From an uncultured Pirellula sp. (GTDB taxonomy: Bacteria > Planctomycetota > Planctomycetia > Pirellulales > Pirellulaceae): 13,253 nt of DNA. Of this stretch, positions 12,619 through 13,253 are shown piece after piece (position 1 is the first letter of the stretch; each line of letters begins with the position of its first letter). Below the pieces are notes generated by a model that searched no databases, was not told the origin of the DNA, and was given only the letters and a program-made list of their open reading frames with translations. The position numbers and the translations under genes are program-made. The DNA lies in assembly GCA_903892365.1 (NCBI GenBank), contig CAITIF010000545.1:1-13253 (forward strand), in the 5' to 3' direction.

Positions 12619-13253
12619 CATTTTCCGCTTCGGGTTGTTGAAAAAGCAACGACCCAATTCGGACCATGGTCGAACCTTCTTCGATCGCAATTTCAAAGTC
12701 GTCGCTCATTCCCATAGAAAGTTCTGTTAAGGGCAAACCGAATCGGTTGCTCCAGGTGTCGCGTAGCTCTCGCAGCAAACAAAATTCGCGTCGCGTCGTA
12801 TCGGAGCTTCCCGTTAGGCTCCCCATCCCCATGAGGCCGGCTATTTCCATGTTGGCAGGCAGGTGCTCGCGATCCATCCAATGCGTTAACAAGAGTTCCG
12901 CATCCGCGATCGCTATTCCTGTTTTGGTTGCGTCTCCGGAAATATTCACTTCCAGCAATAGTTGAAGAGGCGATGTTCGTGGATCCAGATCCGATTCAAT
13001 TTGCTGAAGGAGCCGTTCTGAATCCAACGAATGCATGGTGCTGAGAATTGGGATTGTGCGTTTGGCTTTATTCCGCTGCAGATGGCCGATCAAGTGCCAA
13101 TCGATCTTTTGGTCGGCTAGCTCAGCGGATTTGGCCCATAGGGCCTGCGGTCTACTTTCGGCTAGGCGATGGCATCCTGCGTTCACTAAGTACTGGGTCA
13201 ATTTCACATCGACGTACTTGGTTACCCCGATCACTTGGGCGGCATTCACTGGC
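12599..13253 (-). CDS. yggS: YggS/PLPBP-family pyridoxal-phosphate-binding protein (5' end outside the window)
   Basis: This family binds pyridoxal 5'-phosphate without a known catalytic activity and maintains vitamin B6 and amino/keto-acid balance. The single-domain alpha/beta barrel begins here with QVIGVTKYVD, where the Lys is the expected PLP-binding residue. It continues with ESRPQALWAK, the WHLIGHLQRNKAKR motif, LLLEVNISGDATKTGI, GLMGMG, LSMGMSDDFEIAI and GSTMVRIGSLLF, all characteristic. Only about 218 residues are present; the family is usually around 230-240. The frame is open to the window edge (a Pro codon precedes the GTG at 13247-13249), so the true start lies beyond 13253 and the GTG is internal. 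The last six residues come from an 18-bp tandem duplication. Confidence 0.93.
   Translation of the reverse strand, partial: PVNAAQVIGVTKYVDVKLTQYLVNAGCHRLAESRPQALWAKSAELADQKIDWHLIGHLQRNKAKRTIPILSTMHSLDSERLLQQIESDLDPRTSPLQLLLEVNISGDATKTGIAIADAELLLTHWMDREHLPANMEIAGLMGMGSLTGSSDTTRREFCLLRELRDTWSNRFGLPLTELSMGMSDDFEIAIEEGSTMVRIGSLLFQQPEAENEKRTQL

Noticed and set aside
1..13253. Integrase, transposase, tRNA or rRNA genes
   Set aside because: I looked for tyrosine-recombinase motifs, IS-like ends and tRNA cloverleafs on both strands and saw none. An exact search could still find a weak one.

Overview
The window looks like a chromosomal segment of a planctomycete, probably of the Pirellula/Rhodopirellula type. 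The main pointer is the long secreted protein at 7978-11535, which combines a Piru_Ver-type beta-propeller, HEAT-like repeats and a C-terminal CxxCH cytochrome domain, an architecture typical of Planctomycetes and Verrucomicrobia. The PLP-binding protein at the right edge (motifs VTKYVD and ESRPQ) and the moderate GC content agree. No taxonomic search could be run.

Region 1 (1 to about 3.6 kb) is the end of an integron cassette array. Five attC sites (12-104, 451-544, 1027-1120, 1996-2088, 3514-3607) delimit four complete cassettes. Each site has R''/L'' and L'/R' arms that pair, an unpaired base at a fixed place in the left arm, and a GTT-type crossover box on the right. The right end of each site is the reverse complement of the left end of the next site, as expected when cassettes have been inserted as single-stranded folded circles cut inside the R' box. 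Cassette 1 (97-538) has no convincing intact gene. Cassette 2 (539-1113) carries a 158-residue unknown protein. Cassette 3 (1114-2081) carries a roughly 300-residue unknown protein whose reading frame runs into its own attC. Cassette 4 (2082-3600) carries two translationally coupled genes: a Sec-exported protein built like a polymorphic toxin and a small acidic partner that could be its immunity protein. No integrase gene is in the window; by orientation it would lie to the left, or the array is an integrase-less cluster.

Region 2 (about 3.6-4.6 kb) is the array boundary. After the last attC there is one more cassette-like ORF (3621-3977) with a membrane segment. It has no attC of its own, and its last residues are read from the antisense of dedA, so it is probably a truncated cassette or a hybrid ORF.

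Region 3 (3.9-13.25 kb) is ordinary core genome: dedA (-), an APC-family amino-acid permease (-), folA (+), a ROK-family sugar kinase (-) lacking the usual cysteine zinc motif, the large PVC-type cytochrome protein (+), a Pro/Ala-rich single-pass membrane protein (+), and a YggS/PLPBP-family protein (-) cut by the window edge. These genes alternate in strand, with divergent pairs (permease/folA, ROK/PVC protein) and convergent pairs (folA/ROK, membrane protein/yggS). They look like separate transcription units rather than one pathway.

The most noteworthy content is the array itself: a uniform attC family whose first extrahelical base is swapped relative to the well-studied sites, and the two-gene secreted toxin/immunity-like cassette.
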